Assembly (NCBI RefSeq): GCF_041360795.1
Contig: NZ_JBFUPW010000001.1
Span: 186,001 to 250,000, forward strand
Source: Arthrobacter_E sp041360795
Lineage (GTDB): Bacteria; Actinomycetota; Actinomycetes; Actinomycetales; Micrococcaceae
Reading direction: 5' to 3'
DNA: 64,000 bases
Shown: piece by piece, positions 52,044 to 60,954 of the stretch
Layout: every line of letters starts with the position of its first letter
Position numbering within the stretch: position 1 is the first letter of the stretch
The notes under the pieces: model-generated
What the model saw: the letters and a program-made list of their open reading frames with translations, nothing else
The model's database searches: none
Told to the model about the DNA's origin: nothing
Program-made: the position numbers and the translations under genes

Positions 52044-53489
52044 TTGTCTGTCGAGTCTGTGCACACATCCGCCCGCCCTCTGCGCGTCGCCATCATCGGT
52101 TCCGGCCCGGCCGGCGTCTACGCCGCGGACATCCTCACGAAGTCGCAGGGCGTGAAAGACGGCGAAGTGCAGGTCTCCATCGACCTCTTCGAGCGTTACC
52201 CCGCGCCGTATGGCCTGATCCGCTACGGCGTCGCCCCGGACCACCCGCGCATCAAGGGCATCGTGAACGCCCTGCACAAGGTCCTGGACCGCGGCGACAT
52301 CCGCTTCTTCGGCAATGTCCACTTCGGTCAGGACGTCAGCCTCGAGGACCTTCAGAAGCACTATGACGCGGTCATCTTCGCCACGGGTGCGATCAAGGAC
52401 GCCGAGCTGAACATCCCGGGCATCGACCTGAAGGGTTCCTTCGGCGGCGCGGACTTCGTCTCCTGGTATGACGGCCACCCGGACGTTCCCCGCGACTGGC
52501 CGCTGGAGGCCCAGGAGATCGCCGTCATCGGCAACGGCAACGTCGCCCTGGACGTGGCCCGTGTGCTGTCCAAGCACGCGGAGGACCTGCTCGTCACCGA
52601 GATTCCGGACAACGTCTACGAGGGCCTGAAGAAGTCCCCGGTCACGGATGTCCACGTGTTCGGCCGCCGTGGTCCCGCCCAGGTGAAGTTCACCCCGCTG
52701 GAGCTGCGCGAGCTCTCCCACTCGCGCGACGTGGACATCGTGCTGTACCCGGAGGACTTCGACTTCGACGAGGCCTCGGACGAGGCGATCAAGACGAACA
52801 ACCAGGTCAAGACCATGGTCAACACCCTGACCAACTGGCTGGTGGAGGAGGCGCACGAGGGCGAGGACGCCGCGTCCCGCCGCCTGCACCTGCACTTCCT
52901 GCACTCCCCGGTGGAGATCCTCGAGGACCCGGAGCGCCCCGGTCATGTGGGCGGCATCCGCTTCGAGCGCATGGAGCTGGACGGCACGGGCAATGCCCGC
53001 GGCACCGGCGAGTACGTCGACTACCCGGTCCAGGCCGTGTACCGCGCCATCGGCTACTTCGGCTCCCCGCTGCCGGGCCTGGAGTTCGACGAGCGCCGTG
53101 GCGTCCTCAAGAACGACGGCGGCCGCGTCCTGGGCGCGGACGGCGCCCCGGTGCCGGGCGTCTACGCCACGGGCTGGATCAAGCGCGGACCGGTCGGTCT
53201 CATCGGCCACACTAAGGGCGACGCCCTCGAAACCATCGGTTACCTCCTGGAGGACCGCCTCCAGCTGCCCGCCGCGAGCGAGCCGTCCGAAGACGCCGTC
53301 GTCGCCCTGCTCGAGGAGCGCGGTGTCGAGTACACGACGTGGGAAGGCTGGAACCGTCTGGACGCTCACGAACTGGCGCTCGGGGCCGAAGCGACCGCCA
53401 ACGGAGGTTCGCACGGCGTGAGTATTGCGCGTGAGCGGGTCAAGGTGGTACCCCGCGAGGAGATGGTGAGCATTTCCCGAGGTCAGTAG
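52044..53489 (+). CDS. Ferredoxin-NADP reductase, FprA type, copy 2
   Basis: This 481-residue flavoenzyme is a close paralogue of the gene at 41637-43124. It has the same FAD (VAIIGSGPAGVYAADIL), NADPH (VIGNGNVALDVARVL) and C-terminal (GVYATGWIKRGPVGLIGHTK) motifs. Long blocks are identical; they differ most at the N-terminus and around residues 270-300. I start at TTG 52044, since GGAAGG lies seven bases upstream and TAGAAT (51986-51991) puts the transcript start just before the alternative ATG at 52008. It is divergent from rarD and stands alone. Two FprA copies may serve different ferredoxins. Confidence 0.9.
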   Translation: MSVESVHTSARPLRVAIIGSGPAGVYAADILTKSQGVKDGEVQVSIDLFERYPAPYGLIRYGVAPDHPRIKGIVNALHKVLDRGDIRFFGNVHFGQDVSLEDLQKHYDAVIFATGAIKDAELNIPGIDLKGSFGGADFVSWYDGHPDVPRDWPLEAQEIAVIGNGNVALDVARVLSKHAEDLLVTEIPDNVYEGLKKSPVTDVHVFGRRGPAQVKFTPLELRELSHSRDVDIVLYPEDFDFDEASDEAIKTNNQVKTMVNTLTNWLVEEAHEGEDAASRRLHLHFLHSPVEILEDPERPGHVGGIRFERMELDGTGNARGTGEYVDYPVQAVYRAIGYFGSPLPGLEFDERRGVLKNDGGRVLGADGAPVPGVYATGWIKRGPVGLIGHTKGDALETIGYLLEDRLQLPAASEPSEDAVVALLEERGVEYTTWEGWNRLDAHELALGAEATANGGSHGVSIARERVKVVPREEMVSISRGQ

Positions 53490-53618
53490 GCCTTTCCGGG
53501 GAATGCGGGAAATGAAGTGTTCATTTCCTAATCTCACATACTGGACGAGTACGGGGTGTCCGAGGGGTGGACACTACCCTTGTGACGATCCTTTACACGA
53601 CACAGAATGTGGACACCG

Positions 53619-55115
53619 ATGAACATTCTCCGTACCAAGTCAATTGAGCAGTCAATTGCAGACGCCGAAGAGCCGGGCCGCCGGCTCAAGCGTTCCCTGA
53701 GCGCCTGGGACCTCATGATCATGGGCGTCGCCGTGGCTGTCGGCGCCGGCATCTTCTCCGTTGGCGCCAAGGCCGCCGCCAACTTCGCAGGCCCCGCCGT
53801 CACGCTGTCCTTCGTCATCGCCGCCGTCACGTGCGCGCTGGCGATCATGTGCTACGCCGAATTCGCCACGGCCATCCCGGTGGCGGGTTCGGCGTACGTC
53901 TTCACCTACGCGACCCTCGGTGAGGTCCTGGCCTGGATCGTCGGCTGGAACCTCATCCTGGAGCTCTTCACGGCCGCGGCGGTCATCGCCAAGTACTGGG
54001 GCATCTACCTCTCCAAGGTGTTCGACCTGGTGGGCGTCAAGATGCCCGAAGCCATCAACGTGGGCGGCCTGGACGTCTACTGGGGCGCGTTCCTCATCGT
54101 GGCCATCTTCACGGTCCTGCTGGTGCTCGGCACCAAGCTCTCGGCCCGGGTGGGCAACGTCTTCACGCTCATCAAGATCGCCGTGGTGCTCTTCGTGATC
54201 ATCGTGGGCTTCTTCTACATCAAGGCCGAGAACTACACCCCGTTCGTCCCGCAGTCCGTGCCGACCGCGGGCAATGCCGTGGAAGACGTCATGAAGCAGT
54301 CCCTCTTCGGCTTCCTGACGGGCGCCGCCCCGGCACAGTACGGCACCCTGGGCATCTTCGCCGGCGCGGCCCTGGTGTTCTTCGCCTTCATCGGCTTCGA
54401 CGTCGTGGCCACCTCCGCGGAAGAGGTCAAGAACCCGCAGAAGACGCTGCCCCGCGGCATCTTCGGCGGCCTGGCCCTGGTCACGCTCCTCTACATCCTG
54501 GTCTCCCTGGCCCTGACCGGCATGGTGTCCTACACGGACCTGGCCAAGGCCAAGAACCCGACCCTCACCACCGCGTTCGAGGCCGTCGGCAACACCGACG
54601 CCGCCAAGATCATCGCGTTCGGCTCGCTGATCGGCCTCACCACGGTCATCATGGTGCTCCTCATGGGCCTGGCCCGCGTGGTCCTGGCCATGAGCCGCGA
54701 CGGCCTGCTGCCGCGTGCCCTGTCCAAGACCAGCGACAAGCACTCCACTCCGGCCCGCACCCAGATCCTCTGCGGCGTGGCCGTGGCGCTCGTGGCCGGT
54801 CTGACCCAGGTGGACATCCTGGAGGAGATGATCAACATCGGCACCCTGTGCGCCTTCGTGATGGTCTCGATCGGCATCCTGGTGCTGCGCCGCAAGCGCC
54901 CCGATCTGCGCCCGGCGTTCCGTGTGCCGCTCGGCCCCGTTCTCCCGGCCCTGTCCGCCGTGCTCTGCGTCTACCTGATGACCAACCTGGCCGTGCAGAC
55001 CTGGCTGTTCTTCCTCCTCTGGCTCGTGCTCGGCTTCGCCATCTACTTCGCGTACGGCCAGCGGCACTCCCGCCTGAACGAACGCTTCACCAAGGCGAAG
55101 GAGTTCGTGGGCTGA
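53619..55115 (+). CDS. APC-family amino-acid permease, CAT/YfnA type
   Basis: This 498-residue transporter has twelve or more helices. It has KSIEQSIADAEEPGRRLKRSLSAWDLMIMGVAVAVGAGIFSVGA at the N-terminus, the unwound helix-1 G-A-G-I-F motif for substrate binding, and FFAFIGFDVVATSAEEVKNPQKTLPRGI, a hallmark of the cationic-amino-acid-transporter branch. The substrate may be a cationic or small neutral amino acid. I start at MNILRTK (53619); the ATG at 53607 would add four residues. A cruciform terminator follows at 55151-55193. Confidence 0.88.
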   Translation: MNILRTKSIEQSIADAEEPGRRLKRSLSAWDLMIMGVAVAVGAGIFSVGAKAAANFAGPAVTLSFVIAAVTCALAIMCYAEFATAIPVAGSAYVFTYATLGEVLAWIVGWNLILELFTAAAVIAKYWGIYLSKVFDLVGVKMPEAINVGGLDVYWGAFLIVAIFTVLLVLGTKLSARVGNVFTLIKIAVVLFVIIVGFFYIKAENYTPFVPQSVPTAGNAVEDVMKQSLFGFLTGAAPAQYGTLGIFAGAALVFFAFIGFDVVATSAEEVKNPQKTLPRGIFGGLALVTLLYILVSLALTGMVSYTDLAKAKNPTLTTAFEAVGNTDAAKIIAFGSLIGLTTVIMVLLMGLARVVLAMSRDGLLPRALSKTSDKHSTPARTQILCGVAVALVAGLTQVDILEEMINIGTLCAFVMVSIGILVLRRKRPDLRPAFRVPLGPVLPALSAVLCVYLMTNLAVQTWLFFLLWLVLGFAIYFAYGQRHSRLNERFTKAKEFVG

Positions 55116-55150
55116 TCCAGTCCGCGTCTCCCACCGCTGAGCCGGTGCAC

Positions 55151-55193
55151 GACGACGGCGCCGCTCCCCTTCGCGGGGTGCGGCGCCGTCGTC
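55151..55193 (+). terminator. GC-rich terminator of the amino-acid permease gene
   Basis: GACGACGGCGCCGC (55151-55164) pairs perfectly with 55180-55193. The 15 bases between them form a small second hairpin (CCCC-TTCGC-GGGG). No run of T follows. Confidence 0.65.
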
Positions 55194-55293
55194 GTCCGCG
55201 AAGGGGAGCGCGTGAGCCGCACGCTGTCGGAGTGCCGTCATCTCCCGGCCCGCCTGCGGCCCCGGGAGGCCGTGGGGTCCTAAGATTGCGCTT

Positions 55294-55890
55294 ATGGCGC
55301 GTCCTCCCCGACCCGAACGTAAATCAGAGCTCATGCACGACATCCTGCTGTACCTGCAGGACAAGTCGATCGCCGACCTCACCTTCCGCACCCTCGCCGA
55401 CGGACTGGGCATCAGCAGCTATGTGCTGGTGTACCACTTCGGCTCCCGAGAAGAACTCATCTCCCAGATCGTGCACGCGATCGAGGCCCGGCCCTCCGAA
55501 GTGCTGGACCCTGAACTGGTCACCGCCGGACGGGAGGAGTTCGAAGCCTGGCTGCGGACCGCCTGGAAGGTGGGCCTGCGGGAGTACGGCATCCAGTTGC
55601 AGCGTCTGCATTTCGAAGCGGCGATGCAGGATTCCGTGCTGGACAAGCCCCGTGGCAACGGCAGCAAGCTGTACCACTCCTGGGTGGACGTCCTGCACGA
55701 ATGGCTCAGGAACCAGGGCCTGGGTGAGCCGGAGGCGCGCCGGACGGGGCGGCTCTTCGTGGCCACCCTGACCGGCCTGCGCTACGACGTGATCGTCACG
55801 GGCGAGCGTGAGGCGGCCACGGAGGCCTTCGAACGGCTCCTGAAGTCCTTCTTCCTCACCATCGACGCGGAGCTGAAGCGCGGCTCCTGA
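55294..55890 (+). CDS. TetR-family transcriptional regulator
   Basis: This 198-residue regulator has an N-terminal helix-turn-helix (LMHDILLYLQDKSIADLTFRTLADGLGISSYVLVYHFGSREELISQIV) and an all-helical ligand-binding domain (LFVATLTGLRYDVIVTGE near the end). The ligand is unknown. TAAGAT (55281-55286) ends seven bases before the ATG, so the gene is leaderless. It follows the permease terminator and precedes a lipoprotein gene; no operator palindrome is evident beside it, so its target is unclear. Confidence 0.88.
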   Translation: MARPPRPERKSELMHDILLYLQDKSIADLTFRTLADGLGISSYVLVYHFGSREELISQIVHAIEARPSEVLDPELVTAGREEFEAWLRTAWKVGLREYGIQLQRLHFEAAMQDSVLDKPRGNGSKLYHSWVDVLHEWLRNQGLGEPEARRTGRLFVATLTGLRYDVIVTGEREAATEAFERLLKSFFLTIDAELKRGS

Positions 55891-56008
55891 GGGGCCGTCA
55901 CACCGGCGTTCCCGTCTGTTGCGCCGTGTTACTCTGGCGATCGTCAAAAGAAAAATCGCTGGAGATGATCACTCGCATGGCACTTCAGTGCATCCAAAAG
56001 GGGAAACC

Positions 56009-56430
56009 ATGAGCAAGACCATCGGACGCGCGTCCTCGGCGCTGCGGCCGTTCCGCTGCTGGCCGTGAGCCTGAGCGCCTGTGGCGGACAGAGCGTCGCC
56101 GACGCCTGCTCCAAGCTGGACAGTGACATGAGCGGCATCAGCACCGAGCTGCAGTCCAACATGAGCAAGTTCGCGTCCGACCCGAAGGCCGCCGCCGAGG
56201 GCCTGAGCAAGTTCTCCGACAAGCTCGCCGAGAGCGTCAAGGGCGTCTCCAACCCGGATGTGAAGCCGAAGGCCGAAGCCGCCAGCTCCGCGTATGCCGA
56301 CTTCACCGCGAAGATCAAGGCTGCCGCCGCGGACCCGTCCACCGCCTCCTCCAAGATGACCGAGCTGTCCAGCTCCGTCACCAAGATCCAGGAGAGCTTC
56401 ACCGAGCTCGGCAAGGTCTGCAAGAAGTAA
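56009..56430 (+). pseudogene. Small lipoprotein with a frameshift in the signal peptide
   Basis: The ATG at 56009, after AAAAGGGG, opens MSKTIGRASSAL but meets TGA at 56066. Another frame (mod 1) reads AAAVPLLAVSLSACGG, a perfect lipoprotein signal end with lipobox LSAC, and continues to 56430 as a helical domain (KFSDKLAESVKGVSNPDVKPKAEAA, two Cys residues). One missing base near 56038-56041, in a GGC-rich stretch, would join them into MSKTIGRASSAAAAVPLLAVSLSAC. Either the gene is broken, or this is a sequencing error, or the sequence shows real slippage. The GTG at 56065 cannot be the natural start because only the lipobox would remain. Confidence 0.7.
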
Positions 56431-56454
56431 AGGCCTCCACGCCTCAGCATCGCA

Positions 56455-56487
56455 GAAGGCCCCGGACCATCACGGTCCGGGGCCTTC
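56455..56487. terminator. Bidirectional terminator hairpin between the lipoprotein and acyltransferase genes
   Basis: GAAGGCCCCGGACC (56455-56468) pairs perfectly with 56474-56487 around a 5-base loop. It serves two convergent genes. A nearly identical hairpin lies at 58663-58700 on the other side of the acyltransferase gene. Confidence 0.75.
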
Positions 56488-56505
56488 CCTGTGGAGCGGA
56501 GCCGC

Positions 56506-58614
56506 TCAGCGCGGGATCAGGCGGCCCAGCTCGGGGCCCAGCAGTTCCGCGTACCGGCGGTTGAGGTGGTTGGCGTCGAAGTACACGTTCACGCCGCCGA
56601 TCACGGCGTAGCACTTCTCCTGGCGGCAGAAGTACGGCGTGAGGTCGACGAGCCGGACGCGCGGCGAGGCGGCGGCCCGGACCCCTGCCGCCAGTGGATC
56701 CTTGGGCTGGGCGATCCTCTGAGCCACCGCGCAGGCCGCGGGGTTGTCCGATTTGAGGGTGACGCAGTCCGGCGACCTGACCGCGCCGTTGAGCGGTGGA
56801 TCGGCGAGCACGGCCACGGTCGAGCCGTTGCCGGCCCAGCCGCGCCAGGTCCGGCCCAGCCCGGCGGCGAGCTGTTCCTCCTGCGGCCGGCCGGAGCCGT
56901 CGTCGACGCTGATGTGGCGGGCGAAGGCGGAGGTGATCACGAGCGACGGCCGGTCGGCGGTCAGCGCCCTGGAGACCGCCGAAGCCCAGAAGCGGCAGGA
57001 GTCGCGGGTGTTCTGGGAGCGGTCACCCTCGAATCCGGTGAAGGAGACATCGCCTGCGGGGCAGCCGCCCAGCATGCTCGTGGTGAGGACCCAGCGTTCC
57101 CGGCGTGCGACGTCGTACACCGCGGACTGCCACTGCTGCGCGTGGGAATCGCCCACCAGCCAGACGTGGCGCGCCCGGGAAGCCCCCTGGGAGAAGTCGC
57201 AAAGCTGGCTGGTCCGCTTGCCCCGTGCGGAGAGCTCCTGGTGCGCCGGGCGGCATTCCGGAGGGGAGAGCCAGTACTGGTTGTCTTTCGTCATCACCGG
57301 CTGCAGGGAGGGGCCGTCCCAGCCCGGGCAGTGCGCGCCGGGAACCAGGGACCGAGGGCCGTAGCAAGGGCTCTGGGCCTGCTGGGCGGCCGCGGCGATC
57401 GCCTGATCCTCCTTCACCCCGGCCCAGTGGATCTGAAGGGCCGTGCCACCGGCCATCACGGCCATGGCGCACGCCATCGCCAGGAACGTCCGCGGCGAGG
57501 AGGACCGCAGCCACGCCATTCGCTGACCAGGGTCCTCGATGAACTTCTTGCTCAGAGCCGCGAGCACCAAGGCCAGGGCTCCCAGGACCACCTTGTCCGG
57601 CGTGCCGATCGGCCGGCCCAGGGCGAACGGCGCCAGCACGATCAGGGGCCAGTGCCACAGATAGAGGGAGTACGAGACGTCCCCGAGGAACTGGACCGGA
57701 CGTGATGCCGTGAGCGGCCGCGCGAACGGCGGATTGCCGCCGTTGCCGGCCACGATCACCGCGGCGGTCGCCAGCACCGGCAACGCAGCGATCCAGCCGG
57801 GGAACGCGGTGTCGGCCGTGAAGAACCAGCCGCAGAGCAGGATGCCGAGGAAACCGGCGGCGCCGAGGACCTTGGCCGGCGCCGGGGGCAGCAGCTGGGG
57901 GCGGCGCAGTGCGGCCAGCGCGATGAGACCGCCGGCGGCGAACTCCCACGCGCGCCCGTACGTCACGAAGTAGGCGGGGTTCGGGTCCGTCGCCGTGGCG
58001 ATGATGCAGGCCGCATAGCTGGCTGCGGCCACCACCAGGAGTCCGACGGTCACCACTCGATGGGTCGAACGGCGGATCCTGACCGCGAGGAGCCACAGCC
58101 CGAGCAGTAGCAGTGGCCAGACGAGGTAGAACTGTTCCTCGACCGACAGGGACCAGTAGTGCTGGGCGATGGTGGCGCTGTCCGTGTGGGCCGAATAGTC
58201 GACGGACTTGGCGGCGAGCAGCCAGTTCTCGCCATACAGCGTGGAGGCCAGGATCTGCTGTGCGGTGTCCGGCCAGCGGGAGAACGGCAGCAGAAGGAGC
58301 GACGCCGCGCCGCCGGCCAGCAGGACCAGGAACGCCGCGGGGAGCAGCCTGCGGACCCGCCGGGCGTAGAACGCGCCGAACTTGAGGCGGCCGGTCCCAT
58401 CGATCTCTTTGAGGAGGTGGGTCGTGATGAGGAATCCCGAGATGACGAAGAAGACGTCGACGCCGATGTAACCCCCGCGGAAGACCGCCGGCCAGAGGTG
58501 GTTCAGGACCACGGCGGACACCGCCACGGCGCGGAGCATCTGGATGTCCGCCCGGAAGGTACGGCGGGGTGCGGAAGGTGGGGCCTGGCGCAGGTGGCGG
58601 AATGTGGTGCTCAT
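56506..58614 (-). CDS. Acyltransferase-3/SGNH two-domain protein (OafA/YrhL type)
   Basis: This 702-residue membrane protein O-acetylates an extracytoplasmic polymer. The acyltransferase-3 part (residues 20-380) has about ten helices and the catalytic RAVAVSAVVLNHLWP with GGYIGVDVFFVISGFLI, FYARRVRRLLP and HYWSLSVEEQFYLVWP. The C-terminal part is an SGNH esterase-like domain: GDSHAQQWQSAV with nucleophile Ser, and the closing DANHLNRRYAELLGP with the Asp-His pair. Target may be peptidoglycan, cell-wall polysaccharide or a secondary metabolite. The start is the ATG at 58614, following GAGGACG. Confidence 0.9.
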   Translation of the reverse strand: MSTTFRHLRQAPPSAPRRTFRADIQMLRAVAVSAVVLNHLWPAVFRGGYIGVDVFFVISGFLITTHLLKEIDGTGRLKFGAFYARRVRRLLPAAFLVLLAGGAASLLLLPFSRWPDTAQQILASTLYGENWLLAAKSVDYSAHTDSATIAQHYWSLSVEEQFYLVWPLLLLGLWLLAVRIRRSTHRVVTVGLLVVAAASYAACIIATATDPNPAYFVTYGRAWEFAAGGLIALAALRRPQLLPPAPAKVLGAAGFLGILLCGWFFTADTAFPGWIAALPVLATAAVIVAGNGGNPPFARPLTASRPVQFLGDVSYSLYLWHWPLIVLAPFALGRPIGTPDKVVLGALALVLAALSKKFIEDPGQRMAWLRSSSPRTFLAMACAMAVMAGGTALQIHWAGVKEDQAIAAAAQQAQSPCYGPRSLVPGAHCPGWDGPSLQPVMTKDNQYWLSPPECRPAHQELSARGKRTSQLCDFSQGASRARHVWLVGDSHAQQWQSAVYDVARRERWVLTTSMLGGCPAGDVSFTGFEGDRSQNTRDSCRFWASAVSRALTADRPSLVITSAFARHISVDDGSGRPQEEQLAAGLGRTWRGWAGNGSTVAVLADPPLNGAVRSPDCVTLKSDNPAACAVAQRIAQPKDPLAAGVRAAASPRVRLVDLTPYFCRQEKCYAVIGGVNVYFDANHLNRRYAELLGPELGRLIPR

Positions 58615-58662
58615 CGTCCTCACAGAATATCGGGGGGAGACAGCCGGCCCTGTCACAGACGC

Positions 58663-58700
58663 GGAAGGCCCCGGACCAGAAACCTGGTCCGGGGCCTTCC
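58663..58700 (-). terminator. Terminator of katG
   Basis: GGAAGGCCCCGGACCAG (58663-58679) pairs perfectly with 58684-58700 around a 4-base loop. It lies 17 bases after the katG stop. The core GGAAGGCCCCGGACC is the same as in the hairpin at 56455-56487. Confidence 0.75.
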
Positions 58701-58717
58701 CCGTGGAGCGGTGTGGA

Positions 58718-60892
58718 CTACTTCTTGAGCTCGAAGCGGTCGTTGTCCATGACCTTGGCCCATGCCGCGGCGAAGTCGTTGACGAACTTCCCCTGAGCAT
58801 CGTCCGAGGCGTAGACCTCGGCGAGGGCACGCAGCTCGGAGTTGGCGCCGAACACCAGGTCCACGCGGCTGCCGGTCCAGCGGCCGTCGGCGGTGGTGTA
58901 GCTCTGCTCGTCATCGGCGGGGATCCAGGTCTGGCCGAGGTCCAGCAGGTTCACGAAGAAGTCGTTGCTGAGGGTGCCCGGGCGCTCGGTGAAGACACCG
59001 GTGCTCGAACCGTCCCAGTTGTTGCCCAGCACGCGCAGGCCGCCGAGGAGCACGGTCATCTCCGGAGCGGAGAGGTTGAGCAGGTTTGCGCGGTCGATCA
59101 GCAGGTACTCGGCCGGCAGGTTGATGTAGCCGCTGTTGTAGTTGCGGAAGGCGTCCGCCACCGGCTGCAGCCAGGCGAACTGCTCCGGGCTGGTCTGCTC
59201 CTGGGTGGCGTCCACGCGCCCGGGGGTGAAGGGCACGGTGATGTTCTGGCCGGCCGCCTGGGCGGCCTGCTCGACGCCGACATTGCCCGCGAGCACCACG
59301 ACGTCGGCGAAGGACACCTTGACGGGGGAAGTCGCGTTGAAGTCGGCCACGATGCCCTCCAGGACGGAGAGGACGGGCTTCAGCTTGTCCGGCTGGTTCA
59401 CGGGCCAGTTGACCTGCGGTTCCAGGCGGATTCGGCCGCCGTTGGCGCCGCCGCGCTTGTCAGAGCCGCGGAAGGACGCCGCGGCCTTCCAGGCGGTGGA
59501 GACGAGTTCCTCGACCGTGAGGCCGGACGCGGCGATCTTCTCCTTGAGCACGGCGATCTCGGCGTCGCCGATGGTCTGAGCCGGTGCGGCGGGCAGCGGA
59601 TCCTGCCAGATGAGGTCCTCGGCCGGGACCTCCTTGCCGAGGTAACGGACCTTCGGGCCCATGTCACGGTGGGTCAGCTTGAACCAGGCGCGGGCGAAGG
59701 CGTCCTCGAAGGCTTCGGGGTCGTCCTTGAAACGCAGGGAGATGGGACCGTAGATGGGGTCCTCGCGCAGCGCCAGGTCGCTCGTGAGCATGCGGGGCTC
59801 GCGTCGTCCGGCCGAGTGGGCCATGGGGACCATGTCCGCGCCGCCGCCGTTGATGGGACGCCACTGCTTCGCGCCGGCCGGGGACTCCATGAGCTCCCAT
59901 TCGTACGCGTACAGGATGTGGAAGAACTCGTTGTCCCAGCGGGTCGGGTGGTAGGTCCAGGTGACCTCCAGGCCGGAGCCGACGGTGTCGTCGCCGGAGC
60001 CCGTGCCGTAGCCGTTCTTCCAGCCGAAGCCCTGGTTCTCGAGCGGAGCGGCCTCGGGGTCCGGGCCGATCTGGTCGTCCTTGTGGGCGCCGTGGGTCTT
60101 GCCGAAGGTGTGACCGCCGGCGATCAGGGCGACGGTCTCCTCGTCGTCCATGCCCATGCGGCGGAACGTCTCACGGATGTCGATGGCGGAGGCCAGCGGG
60201 TCCGGGTTGCCGTCCGGGCCTTCCGGGTTCACGTAGATGAGGCCCATCTGCACGGCGGCGAGGGGGGCTTCCAGGTCACGGGCGCCCGAGTAGCGCTCGT
60301 TGTCCAGCCACACCTTCTCCGGGCCCCAGTAGACGTCGTCGTCGGCTTCCCAGACGTCCGGGCGGCCACCGGCGAAGCCGAAGGTCTTCACACCCATGTC
60401 CTCGAGGGCGACGTTGCCCGCCAGGATGAACAGATCGGCCCAGGAGATCGACTGGCCGTACTTCTTCTTGATCGGCCACAGCAGGCGGCGGCACTTGTCC
60501 AGGCCCACGTTGTCCGGCCAGGAGTTCAGGGGTGCGAAGCGCTGCTGGCCCGCGCCGCCGCCACCGCGGCCGTCGTGGGAGCGGTAGGTGCCGGCGGAGT
60601 GCCAGGCCATGCGGATCATGAAGGGGCCGTAGTGACCGAAGTCGGCGGGCCACCAGTCCTTGGAGTCCGTCATGAGAGCCGTCAGATCGGCCTTGACCGC
60701 GTCCAGATCCAGGGCGTTGAACGCCTCGGTGTAGTCGAAGCCGGGGTCGAGCGGGTTCGCGACCTCAGGGTTCTTCGCCAGGATCTTCAGGTTGAGCTTG
60801 TTGGGCCACCACTCAGTGTTGGCGCTGCCCTTGGTGGGGTGTACACGGCCGCCGTGGGCGACAGGGCATTTAGAGACGGTGCTCTCAGACAC
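58718..60892 (-). CDS. katG: Catalase-peroxidase KatG
   Basis: This 724-residue heme enzyme breaks down H2O2 and oxidises peroxidase substrates. Distal residues are Arg94, Trp97 and His98 (RMAWHSAGTYR) and the proximal heme ligand is His261 (GGHTFGKTHGAH). The Trp97-Tyr220-Met246 crosslink needed for catalase activity is conserved, with spacing matching the mycobacterial enzyme. A degenerate second domain follows. The GTG start follows AAGGAAC. It lies 62 bases after furA in one operon and should be derepressed by peroxide stress. Confidence 0.96.
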   Translation of the reverse strand: MSESTVSKCPVAHGGRVHPTKGSANTEWWPNKLNLKILAKNPEVANPLDPGFDYTEAFNALDLDAVKADLTALMTDSKDWWPADFGHYGPFMIRMAWHSAGTYRSHDGRGGGGAGQQRFAPLNSWPDNVGLDKCRRLLWPIKKKYGQSISWADLFILAGNVALEDMGVKTFGFAGGRPDVWEADDDVYWGPEKVWLDNERYSGARDLEAPLAAVQMGLIYVNPEGPDGNPDPLASAIDIRETFRRMGMDDEETVALIAGGHTFGKTHGAHKDDQIGPDPEAAPLENQGFGWKNGYGTGSGDDTVGSGLEVTWTYHPTRWDNEFFHILYAYEWELMESPAGAKQWRPINGGGADMVPMAHSAGRREPRMLTSDLALREDPIYGPISLRFKDDPEAFEDAFARAWFKLTHRDMGPKVRYLGKEVPAEDLIWQDPLPAAPAQTIGDAEIAVLKEKIAASGLTVEELVSTAWKAAASFRGSDKRGGANGGRIRLEPQVNWPVNQPDKLKPVLSVLEGIVADFNATSPVKVSFADVVVLAGNVGVEQAAQAAGQNITVPFTPGRVDATQEQTSPEQFAWLQPVADAFRNYNSGYINLPAEYLLIDRANLLNLSAPEMTVLLGGLRVLGNNWDGSSTGVFTERPGTLSNDFFVNLLDLGQTWIPADDEQSYTTADGRWTGSRVDLVFGANSELRALAEVYASDDAQGKFVNDFAAAWAKVMDNDRFELKK

Positions 60893-60954
60893 GGTGTTCC
60901 TTCCGGGATGGTTGATACGGGTGTGAAGGGAAGTTCGGGGAGCCGGGGCGCGGC

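Noticed and set aside
53582..53647. Short GTG-started frame after TACCCT near 53580, upstream of the amino-acid permease gene
   Set aside because: It codes about 21 residues without any recognisable feature and overlaps the permease start in another frame; there is no sign of coding selection.
56065..56430. Intact short gene starting at the GTG at 56065
   Set aside because: The start would cut into a well-formed lipoprotein signal peptide, with the lipobox only six residues from the start. A frameshift near 56040 explains the sequence better.
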